Source of the DNA: Bacillus infantis
GTDB lineage: Bacteria > Bacillota > Bacilli > Bacillales > Cytobacillaceae
Direction: 5' to 3'
Length of the DNA: 64,000 bases
Assembly: GCF_020171945.1 (NCBI RefSeq)
Contig: NZ_JAIVAP010000009.1
Coordinates: 1 to 64,000, forward strand
This document shows positions 25,367-34,839 of the stretch, piece by piece (position 1 is the stretch's first letter; every line of letters starts with the position of its first letter). A program made the translations under genes and the position numbers. Below the pieces are notes generated by a model. That model searched no databases. It was not told the DNA's origin and saw only the letters and a list, made by a program, of their open reading frames with translations.

Positions 25367-25427
25367 GACACCCTCTAATTACCATATTGTTATATATCAA
25401 AATGGTAATTAGCAGGGTGCTTTTTCT
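25367..25427. terminator. Hairpin terminator
   Basis: Long stem ACACCCTCTAATTACCAT / ATGGTAATTAGCAGGGTG with a T-run. It separates the cassette from the minus-strand operon that ends at 25494 and could serve both sides. Confidence 0.75.
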
Positions 25428-25493
25428 TATTTCACGTTATAAAATAACCATAGTTGGAAAATTAATATTTAGTAGTTAATTATCTCAAAAAAT

Positions 25494-26579
25494 TCAAGAT
25501 TCACTATCGGGTGTGGGTGTTACCTTATGTTTAGCAATTAATTTATTTACTTGGTTAGTTATGGATGTAATCATTTCATTACCTATCTTATGTAAGAATA
25601 ACTCTAAAACAGTTTGACTCCACTGTCCGGATTTTTTTTGAGATTGATATACTTCCTGAATGAAAGGTAGTAAAATTTTGTATATTAAAATCAGCTGTGC
25701 TTGACTTCTTAATGTAGTACCATTTGCAAATTCACCATCATAGCTTAATAAGTCCACACTACCATCATAGTGAAGTTCAAGTTCCACTATTTCATTTCCA
25801 TATTGTAGCGTAAGCCGAAGAGCCTTCAAGTCATCTTTTCCAAAAATAAATGCATTTGTTGTTAACAACTGGGTAATCCTATCACCTTGACTCTTTGTTC
25901 TCTGTGTTTCTGATAATGAGGTACCATGGAACCCACTTAATTCTAAGATAAAAATAGAGTGTGATAAGGATTCAATGCGTCCATTTTTTTCCTTGTGTAA
26001 ATAATATAACCAATAAAAAAAGTCAGAATCTAGTACAAAGTTTTGAGGAATTCCTACTAACTCTGACTTAACAGACTTTGGCCATTCCAAAAGATTATTC
26101 GCATGTAGAATATCACGTTTAGTTCTTAAAACTTTATCACTTTTAGGAGCACCCTGAATAGCAACATAACAAGTGTCATCTTCTTCAAAAAAGAGTGAAT
26201 CAGATTCAAACAGATTTATTCTTTTATCCAACGAAAGAAGCCTGTCTTGGTTATCATACCAATCCGTTTTTGGTCTTTGGATCTCAACGTAAGAAAAAAT
26301 CACCCTTTCTTTCTTCTCTATTATTTCTGGTGTTAACTCAACTGTATATTTCTCTTTTATTTTATCTATTTCTATTTTTTCAGGAATAGTAATCTTTGTG
26401 TCAATCTCTTTAATGGTAAACTGGTTTTCAAAAGGTAGCATACTTGCGTATATTCTTTCTTGACTTGGCCAATTCTCATCTGATGGTGTCAGTTCCACTT
26501 TTCCTTTTCTTCTTAATACTTCAAGAATATCTTCTAAGCTAAGGCTTGCCCTAAGCTCCAATATAGTATATTTTGCCAT
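25494..26579 (-). CDS. Unknown protein, third gene of an uncharacterised operon
   Basis: 361 aa from the ATG at 26579 (AGGTAGG site); an overlapping TTG at 26603 is less likely. Soluble. The N-terminus SLSLEDILEVLRRKGKVELT is helical. Central beta-rich segments include RVIFSYVEIQRPKTDWYDNQ and DDTCYVAIQGAPKSDKV. The C-terminal helical tail is ILIYKILLPFIQEVYQ and LFLHKIGNEMITSITNQV. No family or catalytic motif recognised. It follows the membrane protein gene directly, so the three products are probably made together. Confidence 0.7.
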   Translation of the reverse strand: MAKYTILELRASLSLEDILEVLRRKGKVELTPSDENWPSQERIYASMLPFENQFTIKEIDTKITIPEKIEIDKIKEKYTVELTPEIIEKKERVIFSYVEIQRPKTDWYDNQDRLLSLDKRINLFESDSLFFEEDDTCYVAIQGAPKSDKVLRTKRDILHANNLLEWPKSVKSELVGIPQNFVLDSDFFYWLYYLHKEKNGRIESLSHSIFILELSGFHGTSLSETQRTKSQGDRITQLLTTNAFIFGKDDLKALRLTLQYGNEIVELELHYDGSVDLLSYDGEFANGTTLRSQAQLILIYKILLPFIQEVYQSQKKSGQWSQTVLELFLHKIGNEMITSITNQVNKLIAKHKVTPTPDSES

Positions 26580-26599
26580 TCTTAAAACGAACCTACCTT

Positions 26600-27274
26600 T
26601 CAATTAAAAAAGACGTTATGTTTTCCGTTTTCTACTTTTAACAATTGACTAAGAAGAAACTTGGAAATAAAATTCATGAAAATGTTATTGTGTGTACTCT
26701 CTACTGTTGTTATAAGCTCAGCTGTTCTAACTTCAAGAGCAGTACGCTTACAATAAACTATGTACTGCAGCTCAGCGGTTTCGGAAACTTCAAATGACCC
26801 CTTAAATAAATGTATTTTAGAAACTCCTTTATCAGTTACTATCATTGGATGTAACTGTTGTGAATCAAATTGGTATCCTACAAATGAATTTTCCTTGAGA
26901 CTTAAATAAAAACCACCAATTTTACATAAAACCTTATTCCAGTTCACCCATTTACCTGTTTTTACTTTCATATTTATTTCTAACCAAACATTTTGAACTG
27001 CCTGTGGGTTTTCCCCTGTAAAAGTAGAATGATTTCTTCTTGTATCTATATTAACTAACTTTGTACTAATTTCTATTGGCGGCTTCCACAAGTTAGATAA
27101 ATAAGCTATTATGCTAGCAAGAATTGCAACATCAATTGCACTTTTAGCGGTTTGTGGAATACTCGGACTTGGATTTTTAAACATCTGGTCGATTATATAA
27201 GAACCTGGTCTAATATTTGCTAGCCATACTAATACTAACAATATTGGTTGGGAGAAAGTCCTAAAAAATTTCAT
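26600..27274 (-). CDS. Membrane-anchored unknown protein, second gene of the operon
   Basis: 224 aa. Two hydrophobic segments near the N-terminus (about 8-28, PILLVLVWLANIRPG region; about 45-62, AIDVAILASIIAYLSNLW) precede a soluble beta-rich domain (VWLEINMKVKTGKWVNW, VGYQFDSQQLHPMIVTD, ELQYIVYCKRTALEVRTAEL). No family recognised. Its ATG overlaps the stop codon of the preceding gene by one base, indicating translational coupling. A membrane sensor or effector role would fit a defence operon but is only inference. Confidence 0.7.
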   Translation of the reverse strand: MKFFRTFSQPILLVLVWLANIRPGSYIIDQMFKNPSPSIPQTAKSAIDVAILASIIAYLSNLWKPPIEISTKLVNIDTRRNHSTFTGENPQAVQNVWLEINMKVKTGKWVNWNKVLCKIGGFYLSLKENSFVGYQFDSQQLHPMIVTDKGVSKIHLFKGSFEVSETAELQYIVYCKRTALEVRTAELITTVESTHNNIFMNFISKFLLSQLLKVENGKHNVFFN

Positions 27275-27795
27275 TAATTAACAGCCTCTAATAATATGTC
27301 ATCCAGCCATTCTAAGTTTTCTTCATTTGTCCTATCTGTTAAGTGGACCATTCCGGCTTGATAAAGGTTAACTTTTACTGCAGGGTTTTTAGCTTTATAA
27401 AAAAAGGATATCTTAGAAGCATTACATTCATAAATTAATTTTTCAAGTCTATTACTAAGATGCTTGTTCCTTTTGCTATTCTCTTCTGAATAAAATGCAT
27501 TTAATAGTTCCTGCATCTCTAAATCAACATCTGGGTCAGTGGAAAAACTTATTTCATTGACTCGAATAAGGCTATTACCTTTCGTAAAATGCAGTAGTTT
27601 ATTAAAATTGGTAGGAGTGAAAAAGATTTCTTTAAATCCATCAAATACCATTTCACTTGTAACATTCCATAAGTCTTCTGAATTGGCTTTATATTCTATA
27701 CCGATTAGGTTTGATTTTGGGAAAGTATGAAAGCTTGATTTTTTTTCATTCTTAAATTGCTTTATATTCCAGAATATCTTAATTTGCTTTTCCAT
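27274..27795 (-). CDS. Unknown cytosolic protein, first gene of the operon
   Basis: 173 aa from the ATG at 27795 (GGGGTGAAGG site). Begins KQIKIFWNIKQFKNEKKSSF; the middle SEMVFDGFKEIFFTPTNFNK and NSLIRVNEISFSTDPDVDLE are mixed alpha/beta; the end NEENLEWLDDILLEAVN is acidic. No family recognised. It leads a tightly coupled three-gene unit bounded by cassette copies 1 and 2. Confidence 0.65.
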   Translation of the reverse strand: MEKQIKIFWNIKQFKNEKKSSFHTFPKSNLIGIEYKANSEDLWNVTSEMVFDGFKEIFFTPTNFNKLLHFTKGNSLIRVNEISFSTDPDVDLEMQELLNAFYSEENSKRNKHLSNRLEKLIYECNASKISFFYKAKNPAVKVNLYQAGMVHLTDRTNEENLEWLDDILLEAVN

Positions 27796-28019
27796 TACCT
27801 TCACCCCACTATAATTATTATAATGTAAAAAGGATATTTTTCACATATAAAAGCAGCGATATTTATGTATTACATTATTATTCATATTAAGAATTTATGT
27901 TATTTTTCTGAATGTAATGGTCTTTTACTCATCCCTAATACATATTAACGCCTCATTCTTGGGTGCATTATTTCATGTATTTTTTAATTAGTTAGGGCTT
28001 ACTTGGTACCTTAACCCTT

Positions 28020-28850
28020 TAAAAATAAACTATAGTTCATAGTGTTTCCACCTGCTCAGTTCTGCAATTACAACAAAGCAAAGTGGGACAAAACTATATT
28101 GACCCCATCGAATATACTGCCACAGCAACAATCGCCAAAGTACTTGGATTAAAGATATGGGAATTAGTATCGCTAGCAAAGAAAAATACCCACCTGGAAA
28201 AGAAATAGCAAAAGTCTCAAGTAGTGTACTCCTGGAGTAAATGTAACTAATATCTTATACTTCGGTTGAGTACCGTTCTTATGCCCCTTATATCTGGATT
28301 GATAAAGGTGATAAGCTGTTATTTTCCTAAGTCAAGAGTCGTCATTAGACCAATATTCCAAATAATTCTAATTATTGAAACAGGTAAAATTGGTAATAAC
28401 CGACTATTACAATTCTCAAGTCGTAAGGATAAAGACCATGGTGATGAGTAGAAATTATTCTTTGCAATTCCCTGCTTATTATAAAGTAACAGCACCCATT
28501 TCTGAGGAGTCTCCCCATACAAAGACTGTTTAGGAATCGGAGGAAGGCAATGCCTTAAGAAAGGCTCTCCGAGAGCTATGCCTGGTAGCTAAAGGAAGAG
28601 CCTCTTCACTATTATTCTCCAGACGGTATTGAACAAGCTCCTTTTATAACATCACTAAAAGAACCATAGACATAAGCCGATAGTTTTTCGCTAAGTTAAC
28701 AACTATTGTTCCCTCTTCTATTTAAGGAAATTCAATTTATTGTTTTGTATGGTAAATTCATTGGCAAACTGGCATAGCAAAAACACGTCGAAGGCCTTCA
28801 CCGAATGTGGAGTCAGGCCCTCGTTTATAATAGGTTCACACACTGTTTAG
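28020..28850 (+). repeat. XRE/94-aa cassette, copy 2 (decayed)
   Basis: Matches copy 1 block by block: AACTATAGTTCATAGTGTTT (operator), XRE coding remnants (GCAACAATCGCCAAAGTACT, GGATTAAAGATATGGGAATT), the GGAGTAAATGTAACTAATATC spacer, remnants of the 94-aa gene with in-frame stops (about 28390-28650), and the ATGGTAAATTCATTGGC tail. The N-terminal half of the XRE gene is missing. Nothing else was recognised in this 1-kb stretch. Confidence 0.75.
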
Positions 28851-28870
28851 TACGGTAGTTTCTACAGGAG

Positions 28871-29698
28871 TTATATATTATCTGTTAAAGGAGCTTCGAT
28901 TAGTACGTCTTTCCAAGAACCGCTCCCTCTGTTTATTGGGATATTAGACTCAATATCCTTCACATTATATTTATGTAAGCTTTTTTCCGGTAAAAACCAA
29001 ACATAAAAAATGTAGTTCTCTCCAAAATCCTGCGCTATTTTCCATTCATTTCTTGTGATGTAAAATGATACTGGATAAGAGCTACAAGTCTTTACTTCAA
29101 TCATAATCTGTTTAGGACTACCTTGTTCAATCTTATATGATAAAACATCATAACCTGCAAGATTATTCTCTATAGATACCCATTTTGGTGTTAGCTCAGA
29201 ACCAGAAAGCTTTTCTGTTTCGTATTTTATTGTGAGAAGTTCACCTATCCGCCCATTTATTATCTTCTGGCTATCCTGCTTCTTTCTAATAAAAGAAGAT
29301 AAACTATCCCACCATTCAATGGTATCCATATCTATTTCTTTATTAAAGAGGCCAACGCTATCAAAGCACTGGTAAATATCAAAATACTCATTATCTTTAA
29401 GACTCGATGCTACCAACTCTCTCCCAAAGGGTACCTGATATAGCCAGCTCGGCTGCTCTTTAGTTAATATTCTATATATATACTCCCGCTTATCTAATAT
29501 TTTCAAGTTATCATCATCATTAAAGAGACTTTCTGCATTCTCATAATCATATACGCTCACATAAGAGCCAATACCTTTAATTAGATCAATTAGTTCTTTG
29601 ATATTTTTGTCAGGGTATATTTCAATGTATTTCTTTAAAGTAAAGAAAGCATTGATCACACTCATTTTAAGATACGTTTCTGAATTTCCCCTACGCAT
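28871..29698 (-). CDS. DUF3883-domain protein (PD-(D/E)XK-like nuclease)
   Basis: 275 aa from the ATG at 29698 (AAGGTAGAT site inside a GAGGAGG region). Residues 1-145 are helical and unassigned. The C-terminal DUF3883/NO VEIN-like domain (about 150-265) has GRIGELLTIKYETEKL, the Asp in NNLAGYDVLSYK, the IMIEVKT motif (D-ExK) and FYITRNEWKIAQDFGENYIF. That is a restriction-endonuclease-like core. It is the last gene of a four-gene minus-strand operon and starts 7 bp after the helicase stop codon, so it is probably the nuclease partner of the helicase. Confidence 0.8.
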   Translation of the reverse strand: MRRGNSETYLKMSVINAFFTLKKYIEIYPDKNIKELIDLIKGIGSYVSVYDYENAESLFNDDDNLKILDKREYIYRILTKEQPSWLYQVPFGRELVASSLKDNEYFDIYQCFDSVGLFNKEIDMDTIEWWDSLSSFIRKKQDSQKIINGRIGELLTIKYETEKLSGSELTPKWVSIENNLAGYDVLSYKIEQGSPKQIMIEVKTCSSYPVSFYITRNEWKIAQDFGENYIFYVWFLPEKSLHKYNVKDIESNIPINRGSGSWKDVLIEAPLTDNI

Positions 29699-29705
29699 AT
29701 CTACC

Positions 29706-31607
29706 TTATGAATCCTCCTCTTCATTAAAGGTGAGGCCTCCCTCTAGTTCCAAAAGAAGGTCATCTAAATCGGCTGGTCTAATATCAAAATCAATTGGGG
29801 CATCTGCGTTTTCTTCATCAAAGGCAATTTGATGCAAGTCTGGATCATCTAATAATTGTTGCATCGCTCTAATTTTAGTTGCTAACCTTCTACTAACAGA
29901 ATGATCAATTGAACCTAATCCTAAAGGAGCTAATGTTTGTAAAATATAAATATTCGTTTCTTCTTCTGGATCTAGCCCTAAACGATGTATCCTGTCAATG
30001 GATTGTAGATAATGCGTAGCATTATAGCTGCGGTCTACATATATTGCCTCATGGCAAACTTTATGGAGACTAATCCCTTCCGATACTGCTGCAGGATTCG
30101 CAATTATCACCTTACAATCCGGATCTTTATGAAACCTATCTATCCCAGCTTCTCTAGTATTTGGATCATTGATATTACCAGACGGAACTCCTCCGTAAAG
30201 GCAAACAGGGTTTAAGTCAGCCAGTAGAGCTTCTAGCTGTAGTATTGTGTTAGTAAATATCGTCCAAATTATTGTTTTTCTATTATTATTATTAGCTAAC
30301 TCCCTTGCAAGAGAAGCAGCTTGCCTTATTTTTTGTGATGGACCTTCTTCACGAATAGCTTGTGCAATGGCTGGTAGTTCATCTCTAGGAATATCTGATA
30401 CTAAAGCATCTAAGGCAAGCGTTGGGTTTGTCATTACTTGTAACAACCTCATAATTGATTTCCTGGCTCTTGTTACGTCAATTCTTTGATCCTGTCTAAA
30501 GGATGTTAATTGGGCTCTTGTCTCATCTCTAAGTATTGTATATAGAGCTAATTGCCCTTTAGACATTGGTACTGGAATAAATCTTCTGTTTGGATCTTTA
30601 AGTTTTAATTCACGTTTGGTGGTTCTTACATACAAATTTCCTAAAACATCTCTAGGCTGCTCACCTGTCTTTATTCGTTGTCCTAGACCTATACCTGGCC
30701 ATAAAAAATCAAGCTGTGATTCTAAGTCAGAAGACCCCTGTGGCATCGGGGTACCAGATAATATATCCCTTCTTATAGGTAAAGGGGAACAATTTAATAA
30801 AACTGTCCCTCGTTGGGATCCTAAGCCCGCTTTCATCCTGTGACTTTCATCAAGTATTAAATGAACTTTATTATTAGCCATAAAGTTACTAATAATATTT
30901 GATACTCTAATTAGAAGGTCATAAGAAATTATAAATCGACTTCCACCACTGTTTAATTTTTCAGTAATAGTATCTCTATCAGTAATAGTAATAAATTCTT
31001 CAGCGCCATTATCTGGTGCGTTAGGACCCATACATTCTGTTACCACATCTCTCCATGCTTGGTGAGCGCTGTTAGGGGCCACTACAAGTAACTTTGTTTC
31101 AGGATTCCTAGTCAAAATATGCACTGCAAATGTAACTGTTGTTTTCCCAGCTCCTGGTACAGAAAAGTTAGCACCATTTTGAAGGGCTAATAACCTACTT
31201 GCATCACGAATCTGTTGATCAGTTAAAGTTCTCTCGGTAAAACCTTTACTTCTTAGAAGAGGATTAATTTCTTCCTCTGATATATCTAAGGCAAGAGCGT
31301 TTCGAGATTTGTTTACCTCTTTTATTTGTTTTATGAAAGCAGCTATTTTTCTACTGGTCTCGGGGTCAGCAGAAAACTTAAAACCTAATGTCTTTTGCAT
31401 CGGGATAAATTCCCTTAGAACTGTAAGTACTCCTGTCCAACTTAATTCTATTGTTCCATTAAGTTTAAAAATGCAGTCGGGTTCAATATTCATTGTGAAT
31501 TGTCTAATTCTTATGAGAATATTTTCTGATAAATTATCACCCGGGATCAATTTACCTTTTATTCCCTCTTGAAGATATTGAACATTTAAGACACCTATAT
31601 TATCCAT
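29706..31607 (-). CDS. SNF2-like superfamily 2 helicase
   Basis: 633 aa. Helicase core from about residue 130: Q-motif-like LTDQQIRDASRLL, Walker A FSVPGAGKTT, LLVVAPNSAHQAWRDVV, motif II LILDESHRMK, motif III LSGTPMPQ, and the second RecA lobe with KTIIWTIFTNTILQLEALL, ANPAAVSEGISLH and motif VI QSIDRIHRLGL. The acidic C-terminus (ADLDDLLLELEGGLTF) is unusual. The start has a CAGGAG site. Translocation on DNA in complex with its operon partners is the likely role. Confidence 0.9.
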   Translation of the reverse strand: MDNIGVLNVQYLQEGIKGKLIPGDNLSENILIRIRQFTMNIEPDCIFKLNGTIELSWTGVLTVLREFIPMQKTLGFKFSADPETSRKIAAFIKQIKEVNKSRNALALDISEEEINPLLRSKGFTERTLTDQQIRDASRLLALQNGANFSVPGAGKTTVTFAVHILTRNPETKLLVVAPNSAHQAWRDVVTECMGPNAPDNGAEEFITITDRDTITEKLNSGGSRFIISYDLLIRVSNIISNFMANNKVHLILDESHRMKAGLGSQRGTVLLNCSPLPIRRDILSGTPMPQGSSDLESQLDFLWPGIGLGQRIKTGEQPRDVLGNLYVRTTKRELKLKDPNRRFIPVPMSKGQLALYTILRDETRAQLTSFRQDQRIDVTRARKSIMRLLQVMTNPTLALDALVSDIPRDELPAIAQAIREEGPSQKIRQAASLARELANNNNRKTIIWTIFTNTILQLEALLADLNPVCLYGGVPSGNINDPNTREAGIDRFHKDPDCKVIIANPAAVSEGISLHKVCHEAIYVDRSYNATHYLQSIDRIHRLGLDPEEETNIYILQTLAPLGLGSIDHSVSRRLATKIRAMQQLLDDPDLHQIAFDEENADAPIDFDIRPADLDDLLLELEGGLTFNEEEDS

Positions 31608-31610
31608 AAT

Positions 31611-32927
31611 TTATTCTCCTGAACCTCTGGCTAACCCGAGGTCATGTTCTAATCTTTCTATTCTTTGTTTAATGGATGTGAGTTGTTGCTCTATTGAATC
31701 GTAAGTCGATTCATCTGATCTACTAATATCAGCTTCCATAAGTTTGGTATAAGCTTCTTTAACTTTTTTAAGTGCAAGTCGACCAGCATTACGATCGTCT
31801 CTTTCTGCTTTTATACCATCAAAAATGTCTGTAATATTTTCTACCAATTCATAGGATTTGGTTTTATCCTTGAGTAAATCGATTACAGGACGGTAGCTTC
31901 TTACTGGTATCTCTTCTTCTAAATCAAATTCCAATTCAAATTGCTCTAGATTATCATCGGGTGCTTGAGACAAATCTAACTCATAACGTCTTGCCAACCG
32001 TTCTATTACTTCTGTAGAACTTGTCCCAAATGCTCCTTTGTAATCGTAAACCCTAGTTCCTAACTCGCGAGAATTATCGGCAAGTATGAATCCAATATAT
32101 CTCGAAGCTTCGAAGTCTTCTCCGTTCTTATTCTTTAGGTTCTTAGCAATATCTTTAAAAATCTGTTCCTTTTGGTCATCTAATTTGGAGTAATCTCCAG
32201 GTGAATCAGCCCACTCTGTGAGGTACAATTCAGCTTGGTCAACTGCTATAATATGATTATCTAATTCGGAAGTATTCTTTCTCATTAGATCGGCTATTTT
32301 TTGTTTAGGTACACCAGAATCTAGCATTTCCTTTATTGCCCAACCTTCTGGAATCCAATCATAAGGTAATATAGTTTGTCTAGTCATCTGCAACTTAAAT
32401 TCTATTTCGCTAATTTCAGGTAAAGTGGCATCACCTGGTAAAACCATACAATCTACATGACTATAGTTGTCTTTTCCGGATAAATACAACTCTCTCATAG
32501 CAGATAATCTTCTATTCCCATTAACTACGACACCGTCATATGTTATTAAAATTGGCTCATGTTGCTGTTCATCTTCAAGCACTTCTTTGATAGGTACGAT
32601 ACTATCTCCTTTTCCCTTTTGCGCAAAGGTATATAGTAGTTGATGCTGTATTTGTTGAGCGGAAACATTCTCTTGACCAGCTAAGAAGAAACTCTCTGGC
32701 CTATTATTTGTTTTTATATAAATTTTTTGTACCTTTTTCGTTCTAATATTCTCCATTCTATAAATAGGAAGGTCAACCGGAACTCTTACAACAGGTAAGT
32801 CCTTTGGTTCACCTCTAAAATGATGAAATGGATATTTCCTTTCAGAGTGTTGTTTTTGTATCTCAATTTGCTCTATTCTTTGTTCTACTGGAATTACGCT
32901 AATACTATAGCGTGCATCATTCGTCAT
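31611..32927 (-). CDS. ParB/Srx-like domain protein
   Basis: 438 aa from the ATG at 32927 (AGGAG, 9-nt spacing). An N-terminal ParB/sulfiredoxin-like fold spans about residues 80-190: LITYDGVVVNGNRRLSAMRE is the characteristic nucleotide-binding motif, flanked by IYIKTNNRPESFFLAG and FKLQMTRQTILPYDW. A helical middle part (KQKIADLMRKNTSELDNHII) resembles the ParB HTH region, and the C-terminus is a coiled coil (SIEQQLTSIKQRIERLEHDL). ParB-like proteins of defence loci often act as CTPase/NTPase or nuclease subunits. Four bases separate it from the helicase gene. Confidence 0.8.
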   Translation of the reverse strand: MTNDARYSISVIPVEQRIEQIEIQKQHSERKYPFHHFRGEPKDLPVVRVPVDLPIYRMENIRTKKVQKIYIKTNNRPESFFLAGQENVSAQQIQHQLLYTFAQKGKGDSIVPIKEVLEDEQQHEPILITYDGVVVNGNRRLSAMRELYLSGKDNYSHVDCMVLPGDATLPEISEIEFKLQMTRQTILPYDWIPEGWAIKEMLDSGVPKQKIADLMRKNTSELDNHIIAVDQAELYLTEWADSPGDYSKLDDQKEQIFKDIAKNLKNKNGEDFEASRYIGFILADNSRELGTRVYDYKGAFGTSSTEVIERLARRYELDLSQAPDDNLEQFELEFDLEEEIPVRSYRPVIDLLKDKTKSYELVENITDIFDGIKAERDDRNAGRLALKKVKEAYTKLMEADISRSDESTYDSIEQQLTSIKQRIERLEHDLGLARGSGE

Positions 32928-32939
32928 CTTCTTCAACTC

Positions 32940-33401
32940 CTATTCAAAAGCAAGTAATATTATTGGTACAGTTATAACTCTATTAAATACACATAGCTCA
33001 TTCCAAGCTCGTTCAGCATTAGCAACATTATCACCTATTTGTTTAGCACCTTCCTTAGTAGGCAATGCAAGAGCTGCAGCATTTATTTTCCCACACTGGT
33101 AAAGGTATTGGAATTTTAATAAGTCATATGCATATCTACTAACATTGCCTGTTTGAACCTGAAAGACCAAATCACTATGTAAAGAAGAAACAGTCAAATT
33201 ACAATCAACAGAAATCCTTGCGGGATCAGACCAACCTTTTTTAGTGAGTTCGTCACGAAAATATCCCTGAATTTCCTTGGTCTTAGCAAATTTAATATTA
33301 ATTGAAGGTTCGTTACAGATATTTTTGATCCAAATGTCAAGCCCCCGCTTTTTCCATTCCTCTTCACCATAATGATGGGAGTGATAGTATGCTAACCTCA
33401 T
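32940..33401 (-). CDS. BglII/BstYI-like restriction endonuclease-fold protein
   Basis: 153 aa. The central strand-helix block DLVFQVQTGNVSRYAYDLLK then FQYLYQCGKINAAALALPTK resembles the core of the BglII/BstYI family (there VEIQFG...YDLFKFQ...PTK). A VITVPIILLAFE ending also fits the family. In BglII the catalytic set includes E-x-Q; here the first position reads Q (FQVQ), so activity is uncertain. It is shorter than BglII (223 aa). First gene of the operon (AGGAG site), upstream of the ParB gene. The match is from memory of the family pattern. Confidence 0.55.
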   Translation of the reverse strand: MRLAYYHSHHYGEEEWKKRGLDIWIKNICNEPSINIKFAKTKEIQGYFRDELTKKGWSDPARISVDCNLTVSSLHSDLVFQVQTGNVSRYAYDLLKFQYLYQCGKINAAALALPTKEGAKQIGDNVANAERAWNELCVFNRVITVPIILLAFE

Positions 33402-33672
33402 TTTATACTCCTACTTTCAAAAAATTGCACCATTTTCATTCTAAAAAAGTCTGAATATTCTATAGTAGTTATTATAGATATTTTTTTAAAAGATTGGTGT
33501 TTATTTAACCTCATTCTTTATTTTTACAAATTTTATTTTAATCTAATATAACGTAACCATTATTTTTCAAGGAAATAAGGCCTGGCCATTTGTAAAATTT
33601 CCCTATTAAAATTATATAATATGAGACTATTAACATAAAGATATTAATTAAAACAAAATTAAATTAAGTATG

Positions 33673-33713
33673 CAGGAAAAGAAACTTAAGAATATATTAT
33701 AGGAGTTTCTTTT
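33673..33713. terminator. Hairpin upstream of the operon / start of cassette copy 3 region
   Basis: GGAAAAGAAAC / GTTTCTTTTCC stem with an AT-rich loop and no U-run. Its function is not clear. Confidence 0.3.
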
Positions 33714-33749
33714 CCTAAATATTCCACTTATTGATTGAATAACACTGCC

Positions 33750-34200
33750 TAACTTAAATATAGTAGTACCCCAAGCAGTCACTATGTCCCTTATTACTGT
33801 GTTGATAAAAGCGAGATGCTCACTTATATAGTTAAGACGGTTCATTAGAACTAGAGCGAGGGTGAGGTAGAAATCGAGCTTTTTCAATTCACTACTTAAT
33901 TCAGAGCAACAACAATCATCGCCAGAACTCTTCGTCATATAAAAACTGTTAAGGATTCAAATGTGGACGGACACACTGTAGTCAGTACTTTTTTGGCGGA
34001 CTCTTCAAGTGCTATACCTGTAAACATAATTTCACCAGACGGGTATTAAAAAGCTACTTATATGGAACCAACAAAAAATTAAGACATAAAGATCTAAACT
34101 AACTGCTTCTGTCAACTACCCTCTTCAAGGCGATGCAATATATTATATTGTACGGTGGATTCGATGCAACTTGCTCAATGGCGATATGGATAATTTTTGT
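33750..34200 (+). repeat. XRE/94-aa cassette, copy 3 (most decayed)
   Basis: Retains CACTATGTCCCTTATTACTG with GTTGATAAAAGCGAGATGCT (spacer block of copy 1), then a deletion, then GGTGAGGTAGAAATCGAGCT and CAACAACAATCATCGCC (94-aa gene), and a GTGGATTCGATGCAACTTGC tail. The XRE part is gone. It lies between the BglII-like gene and the methyltransferase gene; 34200-34839 beyond it is AT-rich DNA with no recognised gene. Confidence 0.65.
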
Positions 34201-34839
34201 GACAATTCGACCTCGGACAAACACTGCAATCCTCATTGAAAAGACATGCGATTTTCAAAATGAGTATATAATTGATTTTATTTTTATTCTACTTGCACTA
34301 TTAATTGTGCTTCTTGTAAAATAAGATACAGGAACATACATTCTCTTATTGATACCTATTGAACCCCAAAAATTTCTAATCAATTATTAGACCACTGTTT
34401 TGCTCTGCCTATTTCCCATTTGTCTTGAAAGGAGTGTTGAATCCTCTATATTCAGTAAAATTAAATACCTTCTATGACTTACAAAAACCACTATTATTCT
34501 CTAGATTAATTTTAAGTGTTTTTCCCCACATCATTTTTTAAAAGCAGAATGCTCCTTTCATCTCGCATAGTCAATGCATACAATCTTAACCTTTAGTTTT
34601 TAGCACAATGTTTAATTACAAATAGATAGTACAATTTTTCACTCTATATTTTTCACTTTAGAAATCCGCTTAAAACTCTTTCCTCATTAGTTGGTGTAAA
34701 TTATCCCATATAACAATTAAGTTAAATTCATATATACTTAACTGGTTATTACTTAAAATGTTTTTGTAGAAAAGGATAGATCTTTTGCCTTTACATTGTT
34801 ATAATGAAAAGCACAGATTAATTAGTAAGGAAGGATAGC

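Noticed and set aside
25041-25412. 123-aa plus-strand ORF after cassette copy 1
   Set aside because: It begins inside the conserved cassette tail, has no ribosome binding site, is not open in the other copies, and runs through a terminator hairpin.
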